Translations under genes and position numbers: made by a program
Notes under the pieces: model-generated
What the model was told of the DNA's origin: nothing
The model's database searches: none
What the model saw: the letters and a program-made list of their open reading frames with translations, nothing else
DNA from: CAWBLP01 sp963721065
GTDB lineage: Bacteria > Pseudomonadota > Alphaproteobacteria > Acetobacterales > Acetobacteraceae
Reading direction: 5' to 3'
Assembly (NCBI GenBank): GCA_963721065.1
Contig: CAVRHO010000002.1
Coordinates: 1-64,000 of the forward strand
DNA length: 64,000 bases
Shown here: in pieces, positions 51,733-59,598 of the stretch
How the letters are laid out: every line of letters begins with the position of its first letter
How positions within the stretch are numbered: position 1 is the first letter of the stretch

Positions 51733-53175
51733 ATGACCGCGCTCGCCGCCACCGACAAGCTGTTCTTCGAGCGGGCCGACTCCGCGCTGGACCGGGCCGC
51801 GGCCGAACGCCGCCTGAACCAGGCCATGTCCGGCAGCGATGACGGCGAGCTGTTCCTGGAATACCGGGAGAGCGAGCAGATCAGCCTGGACGACGGCCGC
51901 ATCCGCAGCGCCGGCTTCGACACCACGCTGGGCTTCGGCCTGCGCGCCGTGGCGGGCGAGGCCACCGGCTACGCCCATGCCGCCGAACTGTCCGACGATG
52001 CGCTGGAGCGCGCCGCCACCAGCGTCTCGGCCGTGGCGGCCGGGCATTCCGGCGTCTCCGCCGAACCGCCGCGCGCCACCAATTCGCGGCTGTATTCCGA
52101 CGCCAACCCGCTGGCCGCCACGCCGTTCGGCACCCGCACCGAGCTGCTGGGCGAGATCGATGCCTATGCCAGGGGCAAGGACCCGCGGGTGAAGCAGGTG
52201 ATGGCCTCGATCGGCGGCGAGTGGCAGGCGGTGCAGATCATCCGCGCCGACGGCACACGGGTGGCCGACCTGCGTCCGCTGGTGCGGCTGAACGTCGCCG
52301 TGGTGATGGAACAGGACGGCCGTCGAGAGACCGGCAGTTACGGCACCGGCGGCCGGCATGCCTATGACATCGTTACTGAACCGCATGTCTGGCGCGGCGC
52401 GGTGGACGAGGCGATCCGCCAAGCGATCGTGAATCTCGACAGCCGGCCCGCGCCGGCCGGCGAGATGGAGGTCGTGCTCGGCTCCGGCTGGCCCGGCATC
52501 CTGCTGCACGAGGCGATCGGCCATGGGCTGGAGGGCGACTTCAACCGCAAGAAGACCTCGGCCTTCGCCGGCCTGCTGGGCAAGCAGATCGCCGCCAAGG
52601 GCGTCACCGTGGTGGATGACGGCACCATGCCGGACCGGCGCGGCAGCCTGACGGTGGATGACGAGGGCACGCCCTCCAGCCGCACCGTGCTGATCGAGGA
52701 CGGCGTGCTGGTCGGCTTCATGCAGGACCGGCTGAACGCGCGGCTGATGGGCATGCGCGCCACCGGCAACGGCCGCCGCCAGTCCTTCGCCCACGCGCCG
52801 ATGCCGCGCATGACCAACACGGTGATGCTGGGCGGCGGGCATACGCCGGCCGAAATGATCGCCTCGGTGAAGCGCGGGCTGTACGCGGTGAACTTCGGCG
52901 GCGGACAGGTGGACATCACCTCCGGGAAGTTCGTGTTCTCGGCCAGCGAGGCCTACATGATCGAGGACGGCAAGGTGACCGCGCCGGTGAAGGGCGCGAC
53001 GCTGATCGGCAACGGGCCGGACGCGCTGACCAAGGTGGCCATGATCGGCAACGACATGGCGCTGGACCCGGGCGTGGGCACCTGCGGCAAGAACGGGCAG
53101 GGCGTTCCGGTGGGCGTTGGCCAGCCGACGCTGAAGCTGGCCGGTCTCACGGTGGGCGGCACCGCCACCGCCTGA
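51733..53175 (+). CDS. tldD: Metalloprotease TldD
   Basis: 480 residues, typical for TldD. The metal-binding motif HEAIGHGLEGDFNRK lies near residue 259 (HExxxH type), with the family stretches FLEYRESEQISLDDGRIR at the N-terminus and TCGKNGQGVPVGVGQPTLKL at the C-terminus. TldD works with TldE (PmbA) to degrade unfolded peptides and to mature some ribosomal peptides such as microcin B17. TldE is not in the window. ATG 51733 is chosen; a TTG at 51718 lies too close to the previous gene. Note the tandem-repeat peptide gene 305 bases downstream. Confidence 0.95.
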   Translation: MTALAATDKLFFERADSALDRAAAERRLNQAMSGSDDGELFLEYRESEQISLDDGRIRSAGFDTTLGFGLRAVAGEATGYAHAAELSDDALERAATSVSAVAAGHSGVSAEPPRATNSRLYSDANPLAATPFGTRTELLGEIDAYARGKDPRVKQVMASIGGEWQAVQIIRADGTRVADLRPLVRLNVAVVMEQDGRRETGSYGTGGRHAYDIVTEPHVWRGAVDEAIRQAIVNLDSRPAPAGEMEVVLGSGWPGILLHEAIGHGLEGDFNRKKTSAFAGLLGKQIAAKGVTVVDDGTMPDRRGSLTVDDEGTPSSRTVLIEDGVLVGFMQDRLNARLMGMRATGNGRRQSFAHAPMPRMTNTVMLGGGHTPAEMIASVKRGLYAVNFGGGQVDITSGKFVFSASEAYMIEDGKVTAPVKGATLIGNGPDALTKVAMIGNDMALDPGVGTCGKNGQGVPVGVGQPTLKLAGLTVGGTATA

Positions 53176-53479
53176 GAGCGGCTTCCCGCCTTCGGTACGC
53201 CTGTTTCTGCCTGTGACTTGTGCAACAGGCGGCGGCATTAAGTCGCGAAACCCGTGGCGCGCGGACATTATTTGCGACTCTCTGGTTGCACTCGTCACCC
53301 TATTGGCATGACCGATTGAGTTGTGGATCAATAGCGCTGTCGATTTGACGGCAGACTAACGTCAAAAAAACGAAAGAAAATCGCTAAGGCTTAATCATCG
53401 GCGCAAGGAACGGCTCGCCCCAGGGCGGCCGTCGGGCAAGAAACGCGATACCCACCTTGCATGGAAGGATTCCGAGCCG
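53176..53479. other. AT-richer region upstream of the tandem-repeat gene
   Basis: 304 bases, clearly less GC-rich than the neighbourhood from about 53235. AGTCGCGAAA (53241-53250) and TTTGCGACT (53271-53279) form an imperfect hairpin, a possible tldD terminator. A TTGACG hexamer is at 53345-53350 and an A-rich run (GTCAAAAAAACGAAAGAAAATCG) at 53361-53383, which would suit a promoter, but no clear -10 is seen. GGAAGGA at 53461-53467 precedes ATG 53480. Confidence 0.5.
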
Positions 53480-54334
53480 ATGATCCGCAGCACGCTTACC
53501 AGCCGCCCTGTTGAGTCCCGCACCGTGCGCCTCGGTGCGATGAGCCCGGCGCTCGCCCCGACCGACACCGCAAAGGTCCGCCTTGGCGCGATGAGCCCGG
53601 CGCTCGCCCCGACCGACACCGCAAAGGTCCGCCTTGGCGCGATGAGCCCGGCGCTCGCCCCGACCGACACCGCAAAGGTCCGCCTTGGCGCGATGAGCCC
53701 GGCGCTCGCCCCGACCGACACCACCAAGGTCCGCCTCGGTGCGATGAGCCCGGCGCTCGCCCCGACCGACACCACCAAGGTCCGTCTCGGTGCGATGAGC
53801 CCCGCGCTCGCCCCGACCGACACCACCAAGGTCCGCCTGGGTGCGATGAGCCCGGCGCTCGCCCCGACCGACACCACAAAGGTCCGTCTGGGTGCGATGA
53901 GCCCGGCGCTGGCCCCGACCGACACCGCAAAGGTCCGTCTGGGTGCGATGAGCCCGGCGCTCGCCCCGACCGACACCGCAAAGGTCCGCCTTGGCGCGAT
54001 GAGCCCGGCGCTCGCCCCGACCGACACCACCAAGGTCCGCCTGGGTGCGATGAGCCCGGCGCTCGCCCCGACCGACACCACCAAGGTCCGTCTGGGTGCG
54101 ATGAGCCCGGCGCTCGCCCCGACCGACACCGCCAAGGTCCGTCTGGGTGCGATGAGCCCGGCGCTCGCCTCGACCGACACCACCAAGGTCCGCCTCGGTG
54201 CGATGAGCCCGGCGCTGGCCCCGACCGACACCGCCAAGGTCCGTCTGGGTGCGATGAGCCCGGCGCTGGCCCCGACCGACACCACCAAGGTCCGCCTCGG
54301 TGCGATGGCGCCGAACCTGTCGCAGCGGCGCTGA
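53480..54334 (+). CDS. Tandem-repeat protein, 15 copies of a 17-residue unit
   Basis: 284 residues: a 15-residue head (MIRSTLTSRPVESRT), fifteen copies of VRLGAMSPALAPTDT(A/T)K, and a degenerate final unit VRLGAMAPNLSQRR. There is no signal peptide, membrane helix, cysteine or aromatic residue. Differences between copies fall at third codon positions of this frame, for example CTT/CTC/CTG Leu, CGC/CGT Arg and GGC/GGT Gly. Amino acids change only at unit position 16 (Ala or Thr) and once at 12 (Pro to Ser in copy 13). This shows that the plus frame is translated and its peptide conserved. GGAAGGA upstream of ATG 53480 is a fair ribosome-binding site. The function is unknown; a multi-unit precursor, a ligand-binding repeat or a structural protein are all possible. 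Confidence 0.8.
   Translation: MIRSTLTSRPVESRTVRLGAMSPALAPTDTAKVRLGAMSPALAPTDTAKVRLGAMSPALAPTDTAKVRLGAMSPALAPTDTTKVRLGAMSPALAPTDTTKVRLGAMSPALAPTDTTKVRLGAMSPALAPTDTTKVRLGAMSPALAPTDTAKVRLGAMSPALAPTDTAKVRLGAMSPALAPTDTTKVRLGAMSPALAPTDTTKVRLGAMSPALAPTDTAKVRLGAMSPALASTDTTKVRLGAMSPALAPTDTAKVRLGAMSPALAPTDTTKVRLGAMAPNLSQRR
53525..54289 (+). repeat. 51-bp tandem repeat array inside the repeat gene
   Basis: Fifteen in-frame 51-base units followed by a partial sixteenth. Units 2 and 3 are identical at the DNA level and others differ by a few silent changes. This suggests repeated unequal crossing-over or slippage while the peptide is kept constant. There are no spacers, so it is not a CRISPR array. Confidence 0.95.
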
Positions 54335-54436
54335 AGGTTCCCGAGGCTGGGAGATATCCGTCACACCGACTAGGCTGCAGCAAGGGCCGAGCGCCCGCTG
54401 CTGTCGTCTGACCATCCGAACGAGGTCGGGTTATCC

Positions 54437-55240
54437 GTGGAGAATGCAAACGCCGCTCGCGCCGGGCAGACCGCCGGCACGCCGAAGCCGCCACTGGTCA
54501 CCTTTCACCGCTTTGTTCCCAGTGCGCGGCTGCCGCAGAGGGCGGACCGGTCCGCCTCCGGAACGTTGCCCACCCGCGCATTCCGCTATTGCGAGCCGGC
54601 CACCACCGCGTCCGGCTTCGGCTATTACGTCTTTCCCCCGGTCGGCTTTTCCGTGCGCTGGGACGGTTACCAGGTGGCGTGGACCTGGGACGGCGCGGCC
54701 GACTGGTTTCCGCTGAACAGCACGCATTTCCCTGGTTTCCAGGACCTGTTCGCAACGGTCGCGCCGGAGGAGATCCGCGACTACGCCCCGCCTTTCCTCG
54801 GCGCCCTGCAGGAGCCGGGCCTGCTGCAACTGTGGACCGGGCTGGTGGCGCGCACCGCGCCGGGCTGGAGCCTGCTGGTGCGGCCGCCGGTCAACGTGCC
54901 ACGCAGCGGAACCTACGAACTGTTCGAGGGCATCATAGAAACCGACCGCTGGTTCGGTCCGCTGATCACCAACCTGCGGCTGACCAAGACCGACGTTCCG
55001 ATCGACTTCCGCCCCGACACGCCGCTGCTGCAGGTTCAGCCGATCCCGCGGCACGCCTATGACGACGCCACGCTGAACAACTACGAACTGGTCCCCGACC
55101 TGGCGCAATTGCGGCCGGAGGACTGGGACGACTACTACGATACCGTGGTGCGCCCGCACGTACAGGAGGTGCGGCCGCGCGGGCAGTACGCGTCGGCCGC
55201 CCGTAAGCGGCGCGCGACGGAGGACAAGGCGCAGGACTGA
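54437..55240 (+). CDS. Uncharacterised protein (DUF6065-like)
   Basis: 267 residues, GTG start; no signal peptide or membrane helix. Conserved-looking parts are the aromatic-rich FGYYVFPPVGFSVRWDGYQVAWTWDGAADWF region (residues about 56-86), GLVARTAPGWSLLVRPPVNVPRSG (137-160), FEGIIETDRWFGPLITNLRLTKTD and LLQVQPIPRHAYDD, with a charged tail. From memory this resembles the DUF6065 family, with moderate confidence. It lies 102 bases after the tandem-repeat gene in the same direction and 7 bases before the convergent end of lipB. The tryptophans and acidic residues might form an active or binding site, but no function is known to me. Co-transcription with the repeat gene is plausible. Confidence 0.55.
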   Translation: MENANAARAGQTAGTPKPPLVTFHRFVPSARLPQRADRSASGTLPTRAFRYCEPATTASGFGYYVFPPVGFSVRWDGYQVAWTWDGAADWFPLNSTHFPGFQDLFATVAPEEIRDYAPPFLGALQEPGLLQLWTGLVARTAPGWSLLVRPPVNVPRSGTYELFEGIIETDRWFGPLITNLRLTKTDVPIDFRPDTPLLQVQPIPRHAYDDATLNNYELVPDLAQLRPEDWDDYYDTVVRPHVQEVRPRGQYASAARKRRATEDKAQD

Positions 55241-55247
55241 GCCGCCC

Positions 55248-55955
55248 CTACCGGCAGACGGGTGGGCTGGCAGCGTCGCCGAACACCTGCTCCCAGGCGG
55301 CGCGCAGCGCGGCGTCCGCCTCGGCCATGGTGGCGGTGATGCCCAGAGCGGCCAGGCTGGTGACGCCGTGTTCCCGCACGCCGCAGGGCACGATGCCGCC
55401 GAAATGCGACAGGTCGGGCTCCACATTCAGCGCCACGCCGTGCCAACTGACCCAGCGCGACACGCGCACGCCGATCGCGGCGATCTTCGCCTCGCCGGTG
55501 CTGCCGCCACCCGGTTGCGCGCCGGGGACCCAGATGCCGACACGGCCCTCGCGTCGTTCGCCGCGCACGTTGAAGCGGTCCAGGGTGCGGATCAGCCACT
55601 CCTCCAGCCCGTGCACGAAGCAGCGGACATCGCGCGCGGGGACGCTGCCGTGCGCGCGGTTGAGGTCCAGCATCACATAGACGGTGCGCTGGCCCGGGCC
55701 GTGATAGGTCCACTGCCCGCCGCGTCCCGCCTTGAAGGTGGGGAAGCGGGCGGGGTCGGTCAGGTCGGCGGCCTGGGCCGAGGTGCCGGCGGTGTAGAGC
55801 GGCGGGTGCTCCACCAGCCACACCAGTTCGCCGGCGGTACCGGCGCGAATCGCCGCCACCCGGTCCTGCATCAGGGCCAGGGCGTCCGGATAGGCCGTCA
55901 GCCCCTCGGCAATCCGCCATTCGGGCTGTGTCGAGATTGAAGCGCTGTCGTTCAT
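55248..55955 (-). CDS. lipB: Octanoyltransferase (lipoyl synthesis)
   Basis: A 235-residue enzyme moving octanoate from acyl-carrier protein to lipoate-dependent enzymes, the first step of lipoate synthesis. Family motifs in order are LVEHPPLYTAGTSAQ, GGQWTYHGPGQRTVYVMLDL, the lysine of the catalytic dyad in STGEAKIAAIGVRVSRWVSWHGVALNV, and the acyl-accepting cysteine in FGGIVPCGV. ATG 55955 gives the expected N-terminus. It ends 7 bases from the uncharacterised convergent gene. tRNA-Leu starts 33 bases upstream on the other strand. Confidence 0.95.
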   Translation of the reverse strand: MNDSASISTQPEWRIAEGLTAYPDALALMQDRVAAIRAGTAGELVWLVEHPPLYTAGTSAQAADLTDPARFPTFKAGRGGQWTYHGPGQRTVYVMLDLNRAHGSVPARDVRCFVHGLEEWLIRTLDRFNVRGERREGRVGIWVPGAQPGGGSTGEAKIAAIGVRVSRWVSWHGVALNVEPDLSHFGGIVPCGVREHGVTSLAALGITATMAEADAALRAAWEQVFGDAASPPVCR

Positions 55956-55988
55956 CCGCTATATCCCGCGCCCTGCCCATCCCACGGT

Positions 55989-56074
55989 GCGGTCGTGGCG
56001 GAATGGTAGACGCGCAAGCTTGAGGTGCTTGTGGGGGCAACCCCGTGGAAGTTCGAGTCTTCTCGACCGCACCA
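55989..56074 (+). tRNA. tRNA-Leu (anticodon GAG)
   Basis: 86 bases with the long variable arm of class II tRNAs. The acceptor GCGGTCG pairs with CGACCGC. Anticodon GAG is at 56022-56024 in loop TTGAGGT. The T-arm is GTTCGAGTC and CCA is encoded at 56072-56074. It lies between the divergent lipB and dut. Confidence 0.95.
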
Positions 56075-56201
56075 AAGCCTCTCCTCTGGCCGGAATATGG
56101 CGTGTCCGGCCGGGTGACGCCACCGGGGCAGTCGGCTTGCTGCCATTACCGCGACGCCGGTCGTGTTCGCCGCCCCGGCGTTGCCATCGGAACATCCGCG
56201 C

Positions 56202-56649
56202 ATGAGTACCTCCCATCCGCGTCCGCCGCCTGCCGCACGGCGAGGGTCTCCCGTTGCCGGCCTATGCCACTGCCGGTGCGGCCGGCATGGACCTGCTCGC
56301 CGCGGTGGCCCAGCCGGTGACCATCGCGCCGGGCCAGCGGGCGCTGATCCCCACCGGCCTGGCGATCGCACTGCCGCCGGGCTTCGAGCTGCAGATCCGC
56401 CCACGCTCGGGCCTCGCGCTGCGTCACGGCATCGTGCTGCCGAACAGCCCGGGCACCATCGATGAAGATTACCGCGGCGAGCTTCAGGTGATCGTGCTGA
56501 ACGCCGGCGATGCCCCGTTTACCGTGGAGCGGGGCGTGCGGATCGCCCAGGCGGTACTCGCCCCGGTGGTGCGTGCACGCTGGCATGAGGTGGACAGCCT
56601 CGACGAGACCGCACGCAATCAGGGTGGGTTCGGCAGTACCGGCCACTGA
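56202..56649 (+). CDS. dut: dUTP diphosphatase, with N-terminal frameshift
   Basis: The trimeric enzyme that hydrolyses dUTP to dUMP. All five dUTPase motifs are present: AGAAGMDLLA (1), PRSGLAL (2), GTIDEDYRGEL (3), RIAQAVLAP (4) and the P-loop-like GGFGSTGH (5). The main frame can only start at TTG 56254 because TGA lies in frame at 56203 with no start codon between. ATG 56202 (MSTSHP) would join to VRRLPHGEGLPLPAYATAG, the usual N-terminus, if one surplus base between about 56214 and 56221 is ignored. As the enzyme protects DNA from uracil and is normally needed, a sequence error is likely. It follows tRNA-Leu. Confidence 0.87.
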
Positions 56650-56949
56650 GCCGTGGCGGAACGGTAGCGCGCGCGCGGACCTGGCTGTCACCAGCGGTAA
56701 AGGGCGCTTTCTTCCCTGTCTTGGAGGGCGGGCCCGCGCCCTGCACGCGTCCAGGGAGTGCGTTTCAGCACTGCTCTCCCGGGCCATGGCCGGACCTGAC
56801 CCGGACATCGACACCGGAACGATCGGGCTGGACTGCAACGGCCCGCGCCTGGTCGGGGGTATATGGCCGGGTCAGAACCAAGTCAGAGCCCTGGCCATGG
56901 CAGGAGGGACTTGTGCCGGGCCTGATGCAAGTCGCATCGCCGGTCGGCC
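56650..56949. other. Intergenic region between convergent genes
   Basis: 300 bases without a gene. GTGGCGGAACGGTAGCGCGC near 56653 looks like a piece of the D-arm half of the nearby tRNA-Leu but does not fold into a tRNA. Bases 56785-56850 are repeat copy C, and a second block of that repeat (GGCCATGGCAGGAGGGACTTG) is near 56894. Confidence 0.5.
56785..56850 (+). repeat. Interspersed intergenic repeat, copy C
   Basis: CATGGCCGGACCTGACCCGG, ACATCGACACCGGAACGATC and GGGCTGGACTGCAACGG align with copies A, B and D. It lies between the convergent dut and DUF4392 genes. Confidence 0.55.
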
Positions 56950-57870
56950 TCAGCCGGTCACCAACGTGCGGATCGCCCGCAGCCTGGCGTGGTGTGCCGG
57001 CAGCGGCAGTGTGTCGATGGTCAGCGCCTGGCGTTGCGACACCCCGTCCACCGCCGGTCCGTCCCGCACCATCGTCTCCAGAACGCTCATGTCCAGTGCC
57101 TCGTCGAGGCAGCTCAGCAGGCCATGCCGCCAGTCCGGGCGCAGCAGCGCCAGGGCGCCGATCAGCGCGTAGGTCCCCCAGTGCGACACGCCGGCCATGA
57201 TCAGGTGAGACGCCGGGGTGACGCAGGCGATGCTCTCGCCGTGCTCGACCTGCTCGGCGATCAACGAACGTGGGAGCGCGCCCAGGCCGATCTCGTTGCC
57301 GCCGTCGCCGATGGCGATGGTGTCCCAGGGGCCGGCGAGGAACAGGTCGTCCAGCGGGGCGGTCCATGGGCTCATGTCCACCCCGCGCATGTTGCGGGGC
57401 GGCCCGCTTTCGGTGCGGCCGCAGCGTTCCACGGCGATGGCCCAGTCGATGCGGGCGTCCCGCCACCGGGTCACCGCCGCGTCCAGCGGCGCGTCCGGAG
57501 CCACGCTATCCAGCATCGCAAGCGGCAGCCCGGCCGCCGCCAGTGCCGCGGCACACGCCGCCTGGCAGGGCGTGTCGGTCAGCACGCGACAGGCAACGCC
57601 GGCGCGGGTCAGCCCGGCCGCCAGCAGGGCGGACCCCGCGGGACCGTCGGTCTCGGCTGCCGGAGGGGTTGCGGACGGCACGAAGAAGCCGGTCAGCAGG
57701 CCGACCCGCGGCGCCGGACTGGCCGCCAGTGCCGAGGCCGCGCTCCACAATCCACCGGCCGCGGTCGAGAACAGGGCGGTGGCGTTGCGTCCAACGTCCT
57801 GCTGCACCAACAACTCGATGCGGTCGATCCGGCGGCGCAGCATGGGGTCGGTGTTTGATCGAGGGGTCAT
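56950..57870 (-). CDS. DUF4392 protein (D-glutamate cyclase C-terminal-like)
   Basis: 306 residues. Characteristic segments are RVGLLTGFFVPSATPPAAETDGPAGSALLA in outline (residues 54-83), AVERCGRTESGPPRNMRGVDMSPWTAPLDDLF (about 150-180), TIAIGDGGNEIGLGALP and ITVCTPASHLIMAGVSHWG-like sequence near 225. These match DUF4392, the C-terminal domain of mammalian D-glutamate cyclase (DGLUCY), which turns D-glutamate into 5-oxo-D-proline. The gene for the other DGLUCY domain, DUF1445, lies 0.9 kb upstream on the same strand. I infer that both work in the same metabolism. Confidence 0.78.
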   Translation of the reverse strand: MTPRSNTDPMLRRRIDRIELLVQQDVGRNATALFSTAAGGLWSAASALAASPAPRVGLLTGFFVPSATPPAAETDGPAGSALLAAGLTRAGVACRVLTDTPCQAACAAALAAAGLPLAMLDSVAPDAPLDAAVTRWRDARIDWAIAVERCGRTESGPPRNMRGVDMSPWTAPLDDLFLAGPWDTIAIGDGGNEIGLGALPRSLIAEQVEHGESIACVTPASHLIMAGVSHWGTYALIGALALLRPDWRHGLLSCLDEALDMSVLETMVRDGPAVDGVSQRQALTIDTLPLPAHHARLRAIRTLVTG

Positions 57871-57977
57871 CGATCCGGGCCGGGCGGCAGTATGACGGCT
57901 CCCTCAGTCTGCGGCAGGACGAGACGACGCGCGAACATCAGGTCAGCAAGTCCGGGAGCGGGATCACCACGTCCCGG

Positions 57978-58269
57978 TCAACGCGTCCGGTTGTACTCGT
58001 AATCCTCACGCTCACCGGCGCCCAGCCGCAGGCCTTCCGGCAATGGCGGTCGGGTTGCGTTCAACTTTGCATGTGCGTCGAGCGCCCCCTGGTCCGACCA
58101 TCGTTCCAGCAAGGTGAGGCGGTCCGGGTTCAGGTACACTCTGGAACAGCTCATACTGCTCGCAACCGGGTTCCTGCATCGCCTCCCGGCAGCGATCGCG
58201 AAACACCTGCGCCAGTTCCGCGCCCTTGCCCGGGGCGGCTGTCATGTGAATGACCAGCCGAATTGCCAT
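57978..58269 (-). pseudogene. Putative quinol monooxygenase (ABM domain), frameshifted
   Basis: The frame starts MAIRLVIHMTAAPGKGAELAQ at 58269 and reads EPGCEQYELFQSV. A surplus base near 58135 then breaks it. Without that base it continues LNPDRLTLLERWSDQGALDAHAK and ends EDYEYNRTR at 57978, a normal 96-residue antibiotic-biosynthesis-monooxygenase (ABM/YgiN-like) protein with the EQYELFxS....LxExW core. It sits between the two D-glutamate-cyclase-type genes on the same strand. It is a sequence error or a decayed gene. Confidence 0.78.
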
Positions 58270-58779
58270 GGTAATTGCCTCTCCCCGCACCAATGACGGA
58301 CGAAACCAGTGTGGTCGCCCGCACTGGCATCAAGCTCTCAGCCCTGCATGGCCACCAGCGGGCCTGGACCGGCACAAACCAAAGGTGGAACGATCCGCTG
58401 ATCTTATACCAGACATTCTGGATTTCGAATATGCGCAAGCGTTCGACACCAGGACCGGCGTGCAATCACTCGGTGGCCTTCGGTGTGTCCCTGGTGCCCT
58501 TGATGTGAAGTCTTGCCAGGCCGCGGGCAGGCACCGGGCGTGGTGCGCAGTCACGGTTCCCGGGCATGTCAGGCAGAACGGCCGGGTTTCGGCTTCAGCC
58601 AGGACCGGCCACTGACACCAACCGGCATGGCGTTCGAGCCTGGGGCCGACGCCCCCACACATTGTGGTTGGCGCAGGCCACCATCCACGTCTTCGCCGCG
58701 AACAGGCGCAACTGGCCGGCAAGCATGGGCCACCACGGTGAACGGGCGACCGTCGGTCAGGCCGCTTCACTGGCTGGTG
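58270..58779. other. Non-coding stretch
   Basis: About 510 bases with no recognisable gene on either strand. AT-richer DNA at about 58395-58440 (CTTATACCAGACATTCTGGATTTCG) includes a short inverted repeat, CCAGA/TCTGG. It probably holds the promoter of the ABM gene. I considered open frames at 58330-58770 (minus) and 58513-59661 (plus); their sequence looks like chance translation. Confidence 0.5.
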
Positions 58780-59598
58780 CTACAAAGCCGCCAGGTGCGC
58801 GTTGCGGAGGTCGGTGACCAGCATGCTGCCCGGCGCGTGGGTGATGCAGAATTCCGGCCGAGCCTGGGCGATCACTGCCTGGGGAGTCACGCCGCAGGCC
58901 CAGAACACCGGCAGTTCGTCGGCGCCCACCGGCACGGCATCGCCATAGTCCGGCTTGCGGATGTCCTTGATGCCGATCTGCTCCGGCAGGCCGATATGCA
59001 CCGGCGCGCCATGCACCGAGGGGAAGCGCGAGGTGATCTGCACCGCGCGGATCGCCGCCGCCGGCTTCAACGGCCGCATCGACACCACCAGCGGCCCGTG
59101 GAACACGCCGGCGGACACGCAGGGCACGTTGGTGCGGAACATCGGCACGTTGACGTTGCAGGCGATGTGGCGGATCTCGATCCCGTCCTCCATCAGCGCC
59201 TCCTCGAAGGAGAAGGAGCAGCCGATGGCGAAGCTCACCAGGTCGTCCCGCCAGACGTCGCGCACATCGGTGGGCTCATCCACCAGCTCGCCGTTGCGCC
59301 ACACGCGGTAGCGCGGCAGGTCGGTGCGGATATCCAGGTCGGCGCCAAGCGTGGGCAGATGCGGGTCGCCGGCTTCCGACACCGCCAGCACCGGGCAGGG
59401 CTTCGGGTTGGCCTGGGCGAAGCGCAGGAAATCGTGCGCCAGGTCGCGCGGCAGCACCACCAGGTTGGCCTGCACGTTGCCGGGTGCCAGGCCGGCCGTC
59501 GGGCCGGTGAACCCGCCGCCGCGGATGCGCAGCCGTTCCGCCTGCCCCGCGTTGCCGCTCTGCCCGGCGTTGCCGCTGCTGGTCATCATGCCGTCCAT
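58780..59598 (-). CDS. DUF1445 putative hydro-lyase (D-glutamate cyclase N-terminal-like)
   Basis: 272 residues. The family pattern is plain: RIRGGGFTGPTAGLAPGNVQANLVVLP at residues 25-51, FAQANPKPCPVLAVSEAGDP, DIRTDLPRYRVWRNGELVDEPTDV, FAIGCSFSFEEALMEDGI, CNVNVPMFRTNVPC, and the C-terminal CGVTPQAVIAQARPEFCITHAPGSMLVTDL. DUF1445 proteins are annotated as putative hydro-lyases and form the N-terminal part of mammalian D-glutamate cyclase. The start at 59598 is chosen for GGAGG five bases upstream; two nearby ATGs (59589, 59586) and a TTG at 59652 are alternatives. With the DUF4392 gene downstream it looks like a split DGLUCY. Confidence 0.9.
   Translation of the reverse strand: MDGMMTSSGNAGQSGNAGQAERLRIRGGGFTGPTAGLAPGNVQANLVVLPRDLAHDFLRFAQANPKPCPVLAVSEAGDPHLPTLGADLDIRTDLPRYRVWRNGELVDEPTDVRDVWRDDLVSFAIGCSFSFEEALMEDGIEIRHIACNVNVPMFRTNVPCVSAGVFHGPLVVSMRPLKPAAAIRAVQITSRFPSVHGAPVHIGLPEQIGIKDIRKPDYGDAVPVGADELPVFWACGVTPQAVIAQARPEFCITHAPGSMLVTDLRNAHLAAL

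Noticed and set aside
53525..54289. CRISPR-like array of regular repeats
   Set aside because: The 51-bp units are contiguous with no unique spacers and are in frame with a protein.
53384..54415. Two long minus-strand frames across the tandem repeats (for example repeats ending GGVGRGERRAHRT)
   Set aside because: Between-copy base changes are silent in the plus frame but change amino acids in the minus frames, so only the plus frame is under selection. There is also no good ribosome-binding site.
56650..56685. Second tRNA gene resembling tRNA-Leu
   Set aside because: Only the D-arm half (GTGGCGGAACGGTAGCGCGC) is similar; no anticodon arm, T-arm or CCA end follows.
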